NCBI GenBank assembly: GCA_938091165.1
Contig: CALKNK010000014.1
Location: 1-41,707, forward strand
Source: an uncultured Ilumatobacter sp.
Lineage (GTDB): Bacteria; Actinomycetota; Acidimicrobiia; Acidimicrobiales; Ilumatobacteraceae
Direction of reading: 5' to 3'
Length of the DNA: 41,707 nucleotides
Each line of letters starts with the position of its first letter. The stretch's first letter is position 1. The position numbers were made by a program, and so were the translations under genes. Shown here piece by piece: positions 24,063 through 31,410 of this stretch. Below the pieces are notes generated by a model. It made no database searches and was not told where the DNA came from. It worked only from the letters and a program-made list of their open reading frames with translations.

Positions 24063-25211
24063 ATGCAGACAGCTGCCACCGACATGCTCAACATCGAGTT
24101 CCCGATCTTTGCCTTCAGTCATTGCCGCGACGTGGTCGCAGCCGTGACGAAGGCTGGAGGGCTCGGAGTACTCGGAGCCGTGGCGCACTCGCCGCAGGCC
24201 CTCGAGACCGACCTCGCCTGGATCGAGAACGAGGTCGGCGGCCGACCCTACGGTGTCGATCTGATCGTCCCCGCGAAGTACGCGGGCGACGAAGACGGCG
24301 GTTACACCCTCGACGACATCGCCCAGCTGATTCCCGACACGCATCGTGCGTTCATCGACGAGATTCTCGAGCGTTACGACGTACCGGAACTCCCCGCCGA
24401 CGACACGACGACCCGATCCAACAACGCCGTCGGAGGCCACGACGGCAACGCTCCCTTCAGTGCGAATGCCGCTCTGCCACAGCTCGAAGTCGCCCTCGCC
24501 AGCAACGCGTCCTTCATCGCCAACGCGCTCGGACCGCCGCCCGGATTCTTGATCGACCGTTGCAAGGAGGAAGGCAAGCTGATCGGAGCCCTCGCCGGAC
24601 GACCCCAACACGCGGAGCGACATCAAGCAGCAGGCGTCGACATCATCATCGCCCAGGGTTCCGAGGCCGGTGGCCACACCGGTGAAATCGGCTCGATGGT
24701 CCTCATCCCCGAGATCGTCGACGCGGTCAACATCCCCGTGCTCGGAGCTGGCGGCATCGGGCGTGGACGTCAAATGGCCGCCGCAATGGCGCTCGGCGCG
24801 CAGGGCGTGTGGTGCGGTTCGGTTTGGTTGACGACAGAAGAAGCCGAAACACATCCGGTCGTGAAGGAAAAGTTCCTTGCGGCAACCTCGGCTGACACCA
24901 TCCGTTCTCGCTCGCTCACCGGCAAGCACGCTCGAATGCTCAAGTCCGCCTGGACCGAAGAATGGGACCGCGACGACCGCCCTGACCCGCTCGGTATGCC
25001 GCTGCAACCGATTCTGACCACCGAGGCCCAAAAGCGCATCGCCCGGGCCGCGCACACCAAGGGCTCGGGTGCCGAGAAGCTGGCGAACTACTTCGTCGGC
25101 CAGATCGTCGGGACGATGAACCAGTCGAAGACCTCCGGACAGGTGGTCATTGAGATGATCGAAGAGTTCATCGAGTCAGTCGAATCCTTGGCGCGTCAGC
25201 TCGAAGTCTGA
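24063..25211 (+). CDS. Nitronate monooxygenase family FMN protein, 382 aa
   Basis: A TIM-barrel FMN enzyme of the NMO/2-nitropropane dioxygenase family: IEFPIFAFSHCRDVVAAVTKAGGLGVLGA at the N-terminus, GVDIIIAQGSEAGGHTGEIGSMVLIPEIVDAV in the active-site region, and PVLGAGGIGRGRQMAAAMALGAQGVWCGSVWLTTEEAETH for phosphate binding. It oxidises alkyl nitronates to carbonyl and nitrite; several relatives in actinobacteria are of unknown substrate. ATG 24063 is the first in-frame start of the conserved region. The peroxiredoxin-like selenoprotein gene starts 39 nt after its stop on the same strand, so the two may share read-through transcription. Confidence 0.9.
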   Translation: MQTAATDMLNIEFPIFAFSHCRDVVAAVTKAGGLGVLGAVAHSPQALETDLAWIENEVGGRPYGVDLIVPAKYAGDEDGGYTLDDIAQLIPDTHRAFIDEILERYDVPELPADDTTTRSNNAVGGHDGNAPFSANAALPQLEVALASNASFIANALGPPPGFLIDRCKEEGKLIGALAGRPQHAERHQAAGVDIIIAQGSEAGGHTGEIGSMVLIPEIVDAVNIPVLGAGGIGRGRQMAAAMALGAQGVWCGSVWLTTEEAETHPVVKEKFLAATSADTIRSRSLTGKHARMLKSAWTEEWDRDDRPDPLGMPLQPILTTEAQKRIARAAHTKGSGAEKLANYFVGQIVGTMNQSKTSGQVVIEMIEEFIESVESLARQLEV

Positions 25212-25238
25212 CCACCAGCATCAACGCTCCCCAACATC

Positions 25239-25244
25239 TACGGT
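25239..25244 (+). promoter_or_regulatory. Leaderless -10 box (TACGGT) for the peroxiredoxin-like selenoprotein
   Basis: TACGGT followed by 6 nt (CAACGT) and ATG 25251. There is no Shine-Dalgarno sequence, and the same box and spacing precede ATG 11260. This supports ATG 25251 as the real start rather than the downstream in-frame codon at 25407. Confidence 0.55.
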
Positions 25245-25250
25245 CAACGT

Positions 25251-25784
25251 ATGACCCTGTGCGAAGGCGATCTCCTCCCGAGTCTCGACCTCGTGTCTGC
25301 ATCGGGATCCTGGAACAGCAGCGATCATCGCGTGCGAGGCGTTCCCCTCGTGCTGATCCTGCACCGCCACCTGAATTGACTGCCATGTCAGGAACACGTC
25401 CTCGCCGTGCGCGAGCGACTCGATGAATTCGGAGACGCTGAGATCGCGGTCGTGACCTTCACCGATCCAGCACGACTGCCCTCGTACGTCGAACACCTTG
25501 GTGTGCCGTTCCCGGTCGTGTCCGATATTGATCGGCTGCTGTATCAGGCGCTCGGCGTCGAGCGAGGCACCCGTCGTCAGGTGTGGTCGCTCGGCACACT
25601 CAGAATGTACGGATCACTGCTGCGCTCGGGGCGAAGGCTTCGTCGCACTCACGAAGACACCCAACAGCTCGGCGCCGACGTCGTCGTTGCGCCAGATGGC
25701 ACGATTGCCAAGCTCATCCTCCCGGCGACGCCCGACGCACGTCCGGGCGTTGACGAGTTACTCACCGCGCTCCGCGACGCGTAG
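25251..25784 (+). CDS. AhpC/TSA peroxiredoxin-like protein, predicted selenoprotein (Sec at UGA 25377-25379), 177 aa
   Basis: From ATG 25251 the protein reads as a thioredoxin-fold AhpC/TSA-type domain: MTLCEGDLLPSLDLVSASG, then PLVLILHRHLN-U-LPCQEHVLAVRERL, where UGA is codon 43 and stands for the first Cys of the family's HRHLxCxxC site, giving U-L-P-C. The frame continues for 134 codons with AVVTFTDPARLPSYVEHLGVPFPVVSDIDRLLYQALGV and a VVVAPDGTIAKLILP strand, exactly as expected for the rest of the fold. A hairpin fitting SECIS lies at 25398-25419. The likely role is cytoplasmic peroxide or disulfide reduction with selenol as nucleophile and the second Cys as resolving residue. A caller that treats UGA as stop would report only the part from 25407. 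Confidence 0.87.
25398..25419 (+). promoter_or_regulatory. Candidate bacterial SECIS hairpin of the peroxiredoxin-like gene
   Basis: Starting 19 nt after the UGA, GUCCUCGC pairs with GCGAG-C-GAC (one bulged C), an 8-bp stem closing the loop CGUGC, which has G in the second position and a GU. The UGA-to-loop distance (26 nt) is within the range accepted for bacterial SECIS elements, though longer than in the other two genes. Confidence 0.5.
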
Positions 25785-25813
25785 CCAGCTCGCTGCAGCG
25801 TGACTGACGCTGT

Positions 25814-26140
25814 TCAGCGGCCAAGACCAGACGGCAACAACGTAGCGACAACCGCGCCGTCACTGAAAACGGTGATGTCGCCATCCTCGGACACCTTAAG
25901 CACCACCAGCGCCTAATTGGACAGCGACTTCGCCGCTGCGGTGCGAGCCCATTCATGCTGGCTGTCTGAACTTACGATAATTACCCCGTAGGTCAAGAGC
26001 CGGCCATCTCGATCGAGCACCGTCGCTCCATCAAGCTCGGCAAGCCGCGACATCAACCACCCCGAACCCCCCACCTCAACCGGTACCCAAACGTGAAAAA
26101 TGTCGGACCATCGTCGCTGAGCGACGATTTCGCAGCACAT
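25814..26140 (-). pseudogene. Broken DAC-like (diadenylate cyclase related) sensor-domain gene with in-frame TAG
   Basis: On the minus strand the segment LMSRLAELDGATVLDRDGRLLTYGVIIVS resembles the start of DAC-related domains (LDGATVxDxDGRLLxxG), and RTAAAKSLSN resembles the following RHxAAxxLS motif. The frame meets TAG at 25913-25915 and then continues at once with ALVVLKVSEDGDITVFSDGAVVATLLP up to TGA 25814-25816; this second part also fits the fold. So one domain is split by an amber codon. The N-terminus is short (about 30 residues before the domain from ATG 26140), so the gene may be truncated as well. It is either a decayed gene or carries a sequencing error. Without the rest of the domain's catalytic motifs, c-di-AMP synthesis cannot be claimed. 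Confidence 0.5.
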
Positions 26141-26145
26141 TTTTC
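26095..26145. repeat. Nested inverted repeat (two-tier hairpin)
   Basis: Outer arms GAAAAATGT (26095-26103) and ACATTTTTC (26137-26145) enclose a perfect inner hairpin ATCGTCGC-TGA-GCGACGAT (26110-26128). Both tiers share nearly the same centre. It sits upstream of the geranylgeranyl-reductase-type gene (start 26216) and overlaps the N-terminus of the broken DAC-like frame. It could be a bidirectional transcription terminator or a regulatory leader structure. Confidence 0.6.
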
Positions 26146-26215
26146 GGGACGAGGTGCGGCGAGCATCACACCTCTGAACAGTGCTTTTCAGTCAAATCCG
26201 GGGCACCGTAGAGAC

Positions 26216-27451
26216 GTGGCAGCTGAGCAGTACGACATTGCCATCATCGGCGGAGGTCCGGCAGGGACTGCTGCGGCCATTCGAGCCGCCCGAGCGGGCC
26301 TGCGGGTGATCGTCTTCGAGAAGAGCAAGCACGGTCGCGACAAGGTCTGCGGCGATGGCCTGACCCCACGGGCGATCGGCGCACTCAACGAACTCGAGAT
26401 CCCGCTCGACGATGCGCACCGCATCAAAGGGCTGCGCATGATCGCCGGCAACCGTGTGCGCGAACTCGACTGGCCAACGACTGATCGCTTCCCGAACTAT
26501 GGAGCGGTGTGGCCACGTCGTCGCCTCGACACCGCATTGATGGATGCTGCCGAGGACGCAGGCGCCGAGATGGTGTACGAGACCGTTGCGCTGCCCGTGC
26601 TTGATGGCGATCGGGTCACCGGTGTCGAAGCTGGTGAAGGTTCCACCCGCCGGGCGATTGCCGCCGACCTCACGATCGTCGCGACCGGCGCGCCGGGCGC
26701 GGTTGCCAAGATGCTCGGCGCCGATCGTGTGCCCAACGAGACGTTCGGGCTGGCGATTCGGACCTACGCAGAGACGCCGCGCCATGACAGCGAGCACCTT
26801 GAGGCATTGCTGTCACTCAAAGGCGACGACGGCAAGGCCGTGCCCGGTTACGGCTGGATGTTCCCTGCAGGAGATGGCACGGTCAACATCGGCTGCGGGG
26901 CGCTGTCGACGATGAAGGGGTTCAAGAAGTTGAACCTCAACACCATGCTCGAGAACTACCGCAAGCAAGTGATGGACGACTGGGAACTCGGCCCCAACCT
27001 GGAACGGCCTCGGGCCTGGCGGCTTCCAATGAGCACCCAGAAGCGGCACGGGGCAGGCTGGGTCGCTGTCGGTGACGCAGCAGGACTCGTCAATCCAATG
27101 AACGGCGAAGGCATCGACTACGGCCTCGAGAGCGGCATGCTCGCCGTTGACCTCTTCATCGAGAACCCTGGCACTGCGCCGGACTGCTACGACGAGATGG
27201 TCGGCGAGAAGTTCGACGCGTTCTTGCGCACCGGTCGTCGCTTCTCGTTCCTCATCGGCCACCCGTGGATTCTTAAGCCCGGTTTGGCCATGTCGGTCAG
27301 CACCGAGTCGATCGCCAAGATCACGCTGGCGGTCATGGGCAACCTCGTCGACAACACCACGCCCGGCGTCGCTGGCAAAGTGATGTGGATGGCCGACAAG
27401 GGCCTCGGCCTCGTCGACCCCATCCTGCGTAAGACTCGCGCCGCCGCCTGA
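26216..27451 (+). CDS. Geranylgeranyl reductase family FAD-dependent oxidoreductase, 411 aa
   Basis: The dinucleotide-binding motif YDIAIIGGGPAGTAAAIRAARAGLRVIVFEKS is at the N-terminus, followed by GRDKVCGDGLTPRAIGALNEL (the family's K-x-C-G-x-G signature), YGAVWPRRRLDTALMDAAEDAGAEM, and the second FAD motif VGDAAGLVNPMNGEGIDYGLESGMLA. Members reduce isoprenoid side chains of menaquinones, chlorophylls or archaeal lipids, or act on aromatic substrates. GTG 26216 begins the conserved protein. In an actinobacterium menaquinone side-chain saturation (MenJ-like) is a fair guess; the surroundings do not settle it. Confidence 0.9.
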   Translation: MAAEQYDIAIIGGGPAGTAAAIRAARAGLRVIVFEKSKHGRDKVCGDGLTPRAIGALNELEIPLDDAHRIKGLRMIAGNRVRELDWPTTDRFPNYGAVWPRRRLDTALMDAAEDAGAEMVYETVALPVLDGDRVTGVEAGEGSTRRAIAADLTIVATGAPGAVAKMLGADRVPNETFGLAIRTYAETPRHDSEHLEALLSLKGDDGKAVPGYGWMFPAGDGTVNIGCGALSTMKGFKKLNLNTMLENYRKQVMDDWELGPNLERPRAWRLPMSTQKRHGAGWVAVGDAAGLVNPMNGEGIDYGLESGMLAVDLFIENPGTAPDCYDEMVGEKFDAFLRTGRRFSFLIGHPWILKPGLAMSVSTESIAKITLAVMGNLVDNTTPGVAGKVMWMADKGLGLVDPILRKTRAAA

Positions 27452-27544
27452 TCACGGTCTGCACAGCGTCGCAGGGCATGCTGGTCGGGCCGCCGCCCAC
27501 CGGCGCGTCCTCCGGGGCTGCGCCACGACGACGCGCATGACACG

Positions 27545-28402
27545 ATGTCGTCCATGGGAGTCACCCACTTTTCACCCGACACCGACGCCGAGCTTCTGCA
27601 CCAGACGTTGCTCAGCGATGGCGCGCTGATCATCGACGACCTCGCCTCGACGCTTCCTGATGGCGCCGCGCAGTTGGACATGATCTGGCGTGAGATGCAG
27701 CCCTACATCGATGCGACGCCGGTCGGCGGTGACAGATTCACGGGCAAGCAGACGCGTCGCTCCGGCGCGTTGATCGCACGCTCACCAGCAAGTCGCCCCT
27801 TGGTGCAGCACCCCACAATTCTCGACGTGACCGGCAAGCTCCTGCACAAGGCGCAGAGTTATCAACTGCACCTCACCCAAACCATAGCGATCGGCCCGGG
27901 TTCGCCAGCTCAGGCGATCCACCGCGATGAGTGGGCGTTCGACTTCTTCGAATTCCCGAGCGATCATCATGTGCAATGCAACACGATCTGGGCGATGACC
28001 GACTTCACCGAGGAGAACGGTGCAACGCGGTTGATCCCGGGAAGTCAGGCCGACCCAGTTGACCTAGGCCGATCGATCGACGAGAGCGTGCCCGCCGAAA
28101 TGAGGAAGGGTTCATGCCTGCTGTACACCGGAAAGGTGTACCACGGTGGTGGCGCCAATCAATCGGACGACGTGCGGGTTGGACTCAATGTCACGTACAA
28201 CGTCGGCTGGCTTCGCCAGGAGGAGAACCAATACCTCTCGGTGCCTCGCGAGATTGCTGAGACCCTCGACGACGATCTCCTTAAGCTGATGGGCTACCGC
28301 ATTGGGGCCTACGCACTGGGCTACATCGATGACATCCGCGATCCTCTCCAGGCCCTCCGCGACGACAAGGTCACCACGTCCCAAGGCTTCATGAGCACCT
28401 GA
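27545..28402 (+). CDS. Phytanoyl-CoA dioxygenase (PhyH) family protein, 285 aa
   Basis: A double-stranded beta-helix Fe(II)/2-oxoglutarate dioxygenase. The metal site reads AIHRDEWAFDFF (His-x-Asp) with the distal His in KVYHGGGANQSDDVRVGLNVTYNVGW, whose Arg after the strand binds 2-oxoglutarate. TDFTEENGATRLIPGSQ is the typical PhyH loop before the second strand pair. These enzymes hydroxylate fatty acyl-CoAs, ectoine or secondary metabolites. ATG 27545 is taken; ATG 27554 is an equal alternative. The stop lies back to back with that of the convergent DM13 gene. Confidence 0.88.
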   Translation: MSSMGVTHFSPDTDAELLHQTLLSDGALIIDDLASTLPDGAAQLDMIWREMQPYIDATPVGGDRFTGKQTRRSGALIARSPASRPLVQHPTILDVTGKLLHKAQSYQLHLTQTIAIGPGSPAQAIHRDEWAFDFFEFPSDHHVQCNTIWAMTDFTEENGATRLIPGSQADPVDLGRSIDESVPAEMRKGSCLLYTGKVYHGGGANQSDDVRVGLNVTYNVGWLRQEENQYLSVPREIAETLDDDLLKLMGYRIGAYALGYIDDIRDPLQALRDDKVTTSQGFMST

Positions 28403-28972
28403 TCAGGCCAAGTCAGCCGCGGTGAACGCTACGGAGAGCCGCTTGCGCCACACCACCACGGTGTCGAACTCGCTGAGATCCACGTCGATCGGAATCTCGT
28501 AGTTCTGCTCGCCGACGTTGCCCTTGAGGCGGCCCAGGTCAACGAAGTCACCCTCGATACCAAAGGCACCAGCATCGGCTCCCGCGTCTGCCCGCGTCAG
28601 GTACACGAACAAGTCGGGCCCGTTGTCGGTCTCGAAGTCCTCGAAGTGTAGGAATCGTTGTTCGGTCCCGTCGTTGAGCACCTTGGCCAGACCTGACCCG
28701 GGGTGGCTGCGATCGACGAATGACCCTTCGATCAACGTGACGACGGCACCGACTTCCGGCGTTATGTCCACCGTCTCCGGCATCGGTGCTTCGACCGCGA
28801 CCTCGACCGGCGTGTCCTCGTCGTCCACGACGTCGACCACCTCGTCAGTGGCGGCTTCGTCGACCAACTCAGGCGGCAACTCGGCGGCAGCGCCCGACGA
28901 GAACACCGGGCCACTCTCACGCACCTCGTCATCGATGAACTTCGCGTGAATGCCGAAGACGCCGAACGCCAC
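28403..28972 (-). CDS. DM13-domain protein with N-terminal membrane anchor, start unresolved
   Basis: The C-terminal 110 residues form a DM13 domain: GSFVDRSHPGSGLAKVLNDG, LHFEDFETDNGPDLFVYLTR, FVDLGRLKGNVGEQNYEIP and VDLSEFDTVVVWRKRLSVAFTAADL. The domain usually has a Cys in the last block (VWCxRF); here it is Arg, so redox chemistry is doubtful. An acidic linker (EAATDEVVDVVDDEDTPVEV) precedes it. The GTG at 28972 falls in the middle of a hydrophobic helix; the same frame continues upstream through RDALDWVRNNLKIARPVAVVLARLVAF, a complete anchor, but has no ATG, GTG or TTG before the TGA at 29113-29111. The real start may be a rare codon (ATT 29054 or CTG), or a frameshift is present. The domain faces the outside of the cell. 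Confidence 0.75.
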   Translation of the reverse strand: MAFGVFGIHAKFIDDEVRESGPVFSSGAAAELPPELVDEAATDEVVDVVDDEDTPVEVAVEAPMPETVDITPEVGAVVTLIEGSFVDRSHPGSGLAKVLNDGTEQRFLHFEDFETDNGPDLFVYLTRADAGADAGAFGIEGDFVDLGRLKGNVGEQNYEIPIDVDLSEFDTVVVWRKRLSVAFTAADLA

Positions 28973-29110
28973 AAAGGCGACCAGTCGGGCAAGGACGACC
29001 GCAACGGGCCGTGCAATCTTCAGGTTGTTGCGAACCCAATCAAGGGCGTCTCGAATCGTGTCGGCACCGTAGTCACCGCAGCTGATTGTCCAATCGAACT
29101 CGGCTGATGA

Positions 29111-29215
29111 TCACGATCCGTTTCGCGACGGTTTCTCAAACTGTTCGACTTGGGTGGGAACGCCCCAGTTCGTCGGGTATGCGAACCTGAGCGTGAACTG
29201 AACAACCAACATCAT
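29111..29215 (-). other. Small open frame of 34 codons upstream of the DM13 gene, same frame
   Basis: ATG 29215 opens MMLVVQFTLRFAYPTNWG and ends at TGA 29113-29111 after 34 codons, 14 nt after the ketoacyl synthase stop. About 70% of its third positions are G or C, which is compatible with coding. It is in frame with the DM13 gene across the TGA. I do not recognise it. The 28973-29229 gap holds nothing else I can support. Confidence 0.25.
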
Positions 29216-29229
29216 CGGCACTCCGCCAA

Positions 29230-30381
29230 TCAGGCTTTGCGCACAATCACGCTGCCGACCGAGTATCCGGCCCCGAAGGAACAGATCACCCCAAGATCAC
29301 CCGCGTCGAGATCGGCGCGGTGCTTGTGGAACGCAATGACCGAGCCGGCGGAGCTGGTGTTGGCGTACTCATTCAAAATCACTGGTGCCTCGTCATCGTT
29401 GGGCACCCGCTCGAGCACTCCCTTGGCGATGAGTTGGTTCATCTTGAGGTTTGCTTGATGCAACCAGAATCGGCGAACACCTGCAGCGTCGAGCTCGAGT
29501 AGTTCCAAGTGGTCTGTGATGTGCGCCACCACTAGCGGGCAAACTTCGCGGAACACCATCTGACCGTTTTGACGGAAGATCACTTCGTGCGGCTCTCGGT
29601 CATCGACCTCCGAGGAGTTCAAAAAGCCAAAGTCGTTGCGGATGTTGTTGGAGAACTGAGTGGCGAGCTTCGTCCCAAGCACCTCCCAGCGGTGTGATCG
29701 GTCGCCGAAGCCGTCGGCTTCTGCGTCATCAGTTCGTTCGAGCACAAGTGCGGTGCACGCGTCGCCAAAGATGAAGTGGAAGTCACGAAGCTCGAAATTG
29801 TTGTGGCCGGACGTGATTTCGGGATTGACCACGACAACACAGTTCGCCGAGCCATTGCGAAGGGCGTCGACTGCGGCTTGCATCGAGAACGTTGCCGACG
29901 AGCAGGCAACATTCATGTCATAGCCCCAACCTTTGGCACCGAGAGCATCTTGAATCTCGACTGCGACCGCCGGGTAGGCACGCTGCAAGTTGGAACACCC
30001 GACGATGACTGCATCGACATCAGTGTCGACGCGTCCAGCCTGAGCCAAAGCGTCGCGGATGGCGGGCAGCGCCATCTCGGCCTGGATACCAAGTTGGTCT
30101 TCGGAGCGCGTTTCAAGCCGCGGCCGCATCCGGTCAGGATCAAGCACGCCAGTTTTTTCCATCACATACCGCGATTCGATACCAGATGCCTTCACGATGA
30201 ACTCCTCGTCGGGCACCGACCGCTTCATCAAGGTTCCAGCGGCAACCTCATCAGCGTGCTCAGCGTTCCACTTCTCGACGGATGCAGCCAGAGAGGCGCA
30301 CAACTCCGCGTTGCTAATCGACTCAGATGGTGTGAAGAGACCCGTGCCAGTGATCGACACAGATGGAAATGTGAAACTCAT
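29230..30381 (-). CDS. 3-oxoacyl-ACP synthase III (KAS III) family protein, 383 aa
   Basis: A thiolase-fold condensing enzyme with the KAS III triad: the nucleophile in NVACSSATFSMQAAVDAL, the His in FWLHQANLKMNQLIAKGV, and the Asn in ILNEYANTSSAGSVIAF. SITGTGLFTPSESISN is the family N-terminus, and FIVKASGIESRYVM corresponds to the WI.xRTGIxxR block. The protein is longer than E. coli FabH (317 aa), mainly between residues 30 and 70 and around 210-240, so it belongs to a FabH-like subgroup rather than the primary initiator. ATG 30381 begins the conserved strand; a GTG at 30399 is the alternative. A palindrome just upstream (30404-30432) suggests regulation. It lies 61 nt downstream of engB. 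Confidence 0.88.
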   Translation of the reverse strand: MSFTFPSVSITGTGLFTPSESISNAELCASLAASVEKWNAEHADEVAAGTLMKRSVPDEEFIVKASGIESRYVMEKTGVLDPDRMRPRLETRSEDQLGIQAEMALPAIRDALAQAGRVDTDVDAVIVGCSNLQRAYPAVAVEIQDALGAKGWGYDMNVACSSATFSMQAAVDALRNGSANCVVVVNPEITSGHNNFELRDFHFIFGDACTALVLERTDDAEADGFGDRSHRWEVLGTKLATQFSNNIRNDFGFLNSSEVDDREPHEVIFRQNGQMVFREVCPLVVAHITDHLELLELDAAGVRRFWLHQANLKMNQLIAKGVLERVPNDDEAPVILNEYANTSSAGSVIAFHKHRADLDAGDLGVICSFGAGYSVGSVIVRKA

Positions 30382-30403
30382 TCCGCTGAAGTTACGCACC
30401 TTT

Positions 30404-30432
30404 CATTTGATAACCGTCACGGGTCTCAAATG
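30404..30432. promoter_or_regulatory. Palindromic operator candidate upstream of the KAS III gene
   Basis: Perfect 7-bp arms CATTTGA (30404-30410) and TCAAATG (30426-30432) flank a 15-nt centre that is itself partly symmetrical (ACC...GGGT). It ends 22 nt before ATG 30381 on the minus strand and lies downstream of the engB stop. The position fits control of the ketoacyl synthase by a dimeric regulator. Confidence 0.45.
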
Positions 30433-30442
30433 GTCCGGGTCC

Positions 30443-31042
30443 CTAGGAAAGTAAATGCGAGCGAACGAGGCTGCGCAGCACATCAACGCCAACGCCCTTT
30501 GTTGAGCTGACCCACACAATGTCGCCCTTGTGGAGTTGGCAGCCGGCTGCGAGATCCTTCTTGCGTGTCGCACGCTTAGACGACCGTACCTTGTCGTGCT
30601 TCGTCGCTACCACGGTGTGTGGGACGTCGTTGTAGCGGAGCCAGTCGAGCATCTGCTGATCAAGCTTGGTTGGGCCGATCTCACCGTCGACCAGAATGAA
30701 CACCATCACCAAGTAGTCGCGTTCAAGCAGGTAGCCCTCGATCATCGCAGGCCAGTCGTTGCGCACCGACTTTGCGGCTTTGGCATAGCCGTAGCCGGGC
30801 AAATCGACGAGCGTGCCCTTGCCATCACCTTCGTCGAGAGAAAATAGGTTGATCAACTGCGTTCGCCCTGGGGTGTTCGAGACTCGGGCCAACTGCTTCT
30901 GATTCGCGATGGCATTGATCAACGATGATTTGCCCACGTTTGAACGTCCAACAAAAGCAACCTCAACCGTTGCTTCGGGCAAGGTGTGGGTACGCGACGC
31001 CGACTCGATAAACGAGATCCGCAGCGGGCTGTTCTGACTCAC
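30443..31042 (-). CDS. engB: Ribosome biogenesis GTPase YsxC/EngB, 199 aa
   Basis: All GTPase motifs are visible in order: VAFVGRSNVGKSSLINAI (G1), NTPGRTQLINLF (G2 region), LVDLPGYGYAKA (G3), VVATKHDKV (G4, TKxD) and VWVSSTKG (G5). LRISFIESA at the N-terminus and the length of about 200 aa match the EngB/YsxC family, which assists large-subunit ribosome assembly. GTG 31042 starts the conserved sequence; upstream in-frame residues to 31138 are not family-like. It is followed on the same strand by the KAS III gene. Confidence 0.95.
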   Translation of the reverse strand: MSQNSPLRISFIESASRTHTLPEATVEVAFVGRSNVGKSSLINAIANQKQLARVSNTPGRTQLINLFSLDEGDGKGTLVDLPGYGYAKAAKSVRNDWPAMIEGYLLERDYLVMVFILVDGEIGPTKLDQQMLDWLRYNDVPHTVVATKHDKVRSSKRATRKKDLAAGCQLHKGDIVWVSSTKGVGVDVLRSLVRSHLLS

Positions 31043-31146
31043 TCCGCAAGTGTGCAGGCTTTCGACTGAGAAAAGTGCGGATTGCCGACGCAACGACGGT
31101 CCGGCACGCTCGCACACGTAAGCGCTGAGCAGGTGCAACCTGAGCT

Positions 31147-31356
31147 TTAACCACTAATCAGGGACGCTAGTGCCCAGATCGCAGCAACGAGCCCGATACC
31201 TGCGTACAGCAGGCTTCGGCCAACCGGTGCTCGTTGGAGGTTGTCCTGGTCGAGTTGCCTATCGGGTGGCTTGACCACGGCGAGGAAGTTGCCCACGCAC
31301 AGCGCACCGCCGAAGGCAAGAACGAGATACGGCAGCAGGTCTTCGCCGAGAAACAT
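31147..31356 (-). CDS. Small two-helix membrane protein, 69 aa
   Basis: The sequence has two hydrophobic segments, LLPYLVLAFGGALCVGNFLAVV (about residues 7-28) and SLLYAGIGLVAAIWALASLI (about 48-67), joined by a charged loop PPDRQLDQDNLQRAPVGR. No family is recognised. It lies 104 nt upstream of engB on the same strand and is divergent to the VOC gene. The clean two-helix pattern and fit between neighbours support a real gene, but the function is unknown. Confidence 0.6.
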   Translation of the reverse strand: MFLGEDLLPYLVLAFGGALCVGNFLAVVKPPDRQLDQDNLQRAPVGRSLLYAGIGLVAAIWALASLISG

Positions 31357-31410
31357 GCGAACAGCATGCCGGGTCCACAGGGACCGTCGCTACTGCGCGA
31401 GACTCTGGAG

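Noticed and set aside
25913..25915. TAG in the DAC-like frame as a pyrrolysine codon
   Set aside because: The domain has no link to methylamine metabolism, no Pyl genes are visible, and the frame also looks short at its N-terminus; gene decay or sequencing error is simpler.
29111..29113. UGA between the 34-codon frame and the DM13 frame as a fourth Sec codon
   Set aside because: It is followed by Ser-Ser-Ala, not a Cys or other redox partner, and only a weak 4-bp hairpin too close to the UGA can be drawn.
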